NCBI GenBank assembly: GCA_021781185.1
Contig: JAJXXI010000397.1
Coordinates: 1-6,341 of the forward strand
Length of the DNA: 6,341 nucleotides
Origin: a bacterium
GTDB lineage: Bacteria; Verrucomicrobiota; Verrucomicrobiia; Limisphaerales; UBA11358
Reading direction: 5' to 3'
Shown: positions 5,366 through 6,341 of the stretch, in pieces
How positions within the stretch are numbered: position 1 is the first letter of the stretch
Layout: every line of letters starts with the position of its first letter
Made by a program: the position numbers and the translations under genes
The notes under the pieces: generated by a model
Databases searched by the model: none
The model's input: the letters and a program-made list of their open reading frames with translations, nothing else
What the model was told of the DNA's origin: nothing

Positions 5366-6341
5366 TTAGCGATGAAGTTGTCATGCATCTCGATCCGATG
5401 GAAATTCAGTTTGACGGGCGGCGTCCGTGGCGGACGCTGGGCCATCTTTACTGGCCGGAACGCCGCTCGGTGGCGCTCGCCCTGGTCAGCTATTTGTTCA
5501 AGGCCAGCCCGGTCTGGATTCTGCCGGTCATCACCGCGAACATCATTGATATCATCGCGCACCGGAGTGCTGGCGGGCTGCGTGCGTTGTGGATCAACGT
5601 CATCATCGGCGCCGTCGCCATCATACAAAATATTCCGTCGGCGGCGTTATACGTCACGTTCTTGAGCCGGAGCATCCGGAATGTGGAAGTCCGCCTGCGC
5701 TCCTCGCTGGTGCGGCGGCTGCAAATGCTCTCCATCAGCTACCACAGCCGCGCCGACACGGGGGCCATGCAAACCAAGGTCACCCGCGATGTCGAATCCA
5801 TTGAGATGCTGAGCCGGCAGGTTGTGGACGTTGGCTTTTTCGCGGCGGTAACGGTGCTGGTCACGATGGGCGTGACGGCGTGGCGGATGCCGGTCTTCCT
5901 GCCGGCGTTCATTCTCTTCGTCCCGTTCATTTGGGTTGTTCGGCGCTTCGTGTCCGGCCGGCTCCAGGGCTATAATGAAAATCTCCGCAAAGAAATCGAG
6001 GGGATGAATTCGCAGCTCGGCGGGATGATCAACATGATTCCCATCACCCGGGCCCACGCCGTCGAGGATGCGGAAGTGGCGCGGCTGGACCATCGCTTCA
6101 GCAACGTCCGCAGCGCGGCGCGGTCGTTTGATTTTTTCGCGGGAACCTTTGGCGCGACAATGTGGGTGGCACTGATGCTCTTCAACCTCACGGGATTCGC
6201 TGCCGCAGCGATTTTGAGCTATCGCGGAATCCTGCCGCTGACGCCGGGCGACATCGTGCTGCTGGCCGGTTACTTTAACACGATCATGGCTGCCGTGCTC
6301 CAACTCAACGCCATGCTGCCGATTGTTACGCGCGGGTTCGA
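5326..6341 (+). CDS. ABC transporter, exporter-type membrane domain (3' end outside window)
   Basis: The reading frame is open to the window edge; 338 residues are visible. They form a type I exporter (ABC_membrane) domain: TM1 about 46-69, TM2 about 86-110, then SYHSRADTGAMQTKVTRDVESIE (138-160) matching the family's 'F-x-x-H-S-x-G-x-x-x-x-R-x-x-x-D' coupling-helix region. TM3/TM4 fall about 166-205, then EGMNSQLGGMINMIPITRAHAVED (225-248), the usual 'E-x-x-x-G-x-x-x-I-K-A' segment. TM5 is about 272-297, and LTPGDIVLLAGYFNTI (305-320) leads into TM6. An ATP-binding domain with Walker motifs probably follows beyond the edge. The start is uncertain: ATG 5326 has only GAGG two bases upstream; GTG 5353 has GGAG at 5344-5347 with a good 5-base spacer; ATG 5383 and ATG 5398 are also possible. 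A hydrophilic stretch of about 45 residues precedes TM1. What it transports is unknown. It could export a lipid, peptide or drug and need not serve sugar use. Confidence 0.85.
   Translation, partial: MPVGPDGARVLVTVSDEVVMHLDPMEIQFDGRRPWRTLGHLYWPERRSVALALVSYLFKASPVWILPVITANIIDIIAHRSAGGLRALWINVIIGAVAIIQNIPSAALYVTFLSRSIRNVEVRLRSSLVRRLQMLSISYHSRADTGAMQTKVTRDVESIEMLSRQVVDVGFFAAVTVLVTMGVTAWRMPVFLPAFILFVPFIWVVRRFVSGRLQGYNENLRKEIEGMNSQLGGMINMIPITRAHAVEDAEVARLDHRFSNVRSAARSFDFFAGTFGATMWVALMLFNLTGFAAAAILSYRGILPLTPGDIVLLAGYFNTIMAAVLQLNAMLPIVTRGF
5419..5439 (+). repeat. GC-rich hairpin near the start of the ABC transporter gene
   Basis: GCGTCCG (5421-5427) and CGGACGC (5431-5437) are exact reverse complements around a TGG loop. 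One G-U and one C-G pair extend the stem to nine. It lies in the N-terminal coding part (RRPWRTLG) and matches the hairpin sequence at 1394-1413 at 19 of 20 bases. Confidence 0.5.

Noticed and set aside
5647..6303. Antisense open frame opposite the ABC transporter gene
   Set aside because: Low-complexity Arg/His/Glu composition; the + strand frame matches the ABC membrane domain along its whole length.

Overview
The window is a GC-rich bacterial segment (by eye roughly 55-60 % GC) with six tightly packed genes, all on the + strand. Both ends are cut inside a gene. The gene set (GH97, a soluble propeller-like protein, ThuA-like, cytoplasmic GH43, Na+/solute symporter) and a TTG start suggest a carbohydrate-degrading Gram-negative of the Verrucomicrobiota/PVC type or a relative. 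This assignment is inferred from gene content and protein style only; no rRNA or marker gene is present.

Layout: (1) bases 2-316 are the 3' end of a GH97 glycoside hydrolase. (2) 313-1200 is a predicted beta-propeller protein of unknown function with a TTG start and a strong ribosome binding site. (3) 1200-1838 is a ThuA-like protein. (4) 1843-3486 is a GH43 beta-xylosidase closely resembling the Selenomonas SXA type (subfamily 11), with intact catalytic residues and no signal peptide. (5) 3483-5276 is a sodium:solute symporter (SSS family). (6) From about 5326 off the right end runs the membrane domain of an ABC exporter-type transporter. The first five genes overlap or lie within 4 bases of each other, which points to one translationally coupled operon. 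The ABC gene follows after about 50 bases with no visible terminator, so it may be co-transcribed, but its link to sugar use is unproven.

As a working model, the symporter imports short glycosides (xylosides or arabinosides are the best guess) and the GH43 enzyme hydrolyses them in the cytoplasm. GH97 acts on alpha-glucosides or alpha-galactosides, probably outside the cytoplasm. The propeller and ThuA-like proteins are the least understood members; their fixed position between two hydrolases suggests a part in sugar processing. No SusC/SusD pair, regulator, RNA gene, mobile element or CRISPR array is visible.

No clearly new system was found. The best leads are the uncharacterised propeller/ThuA pair inside the operon and a 20-base hairpin-forming sequence that occurs, with one mismatch, in two unrelated genes about 4 kb apart.
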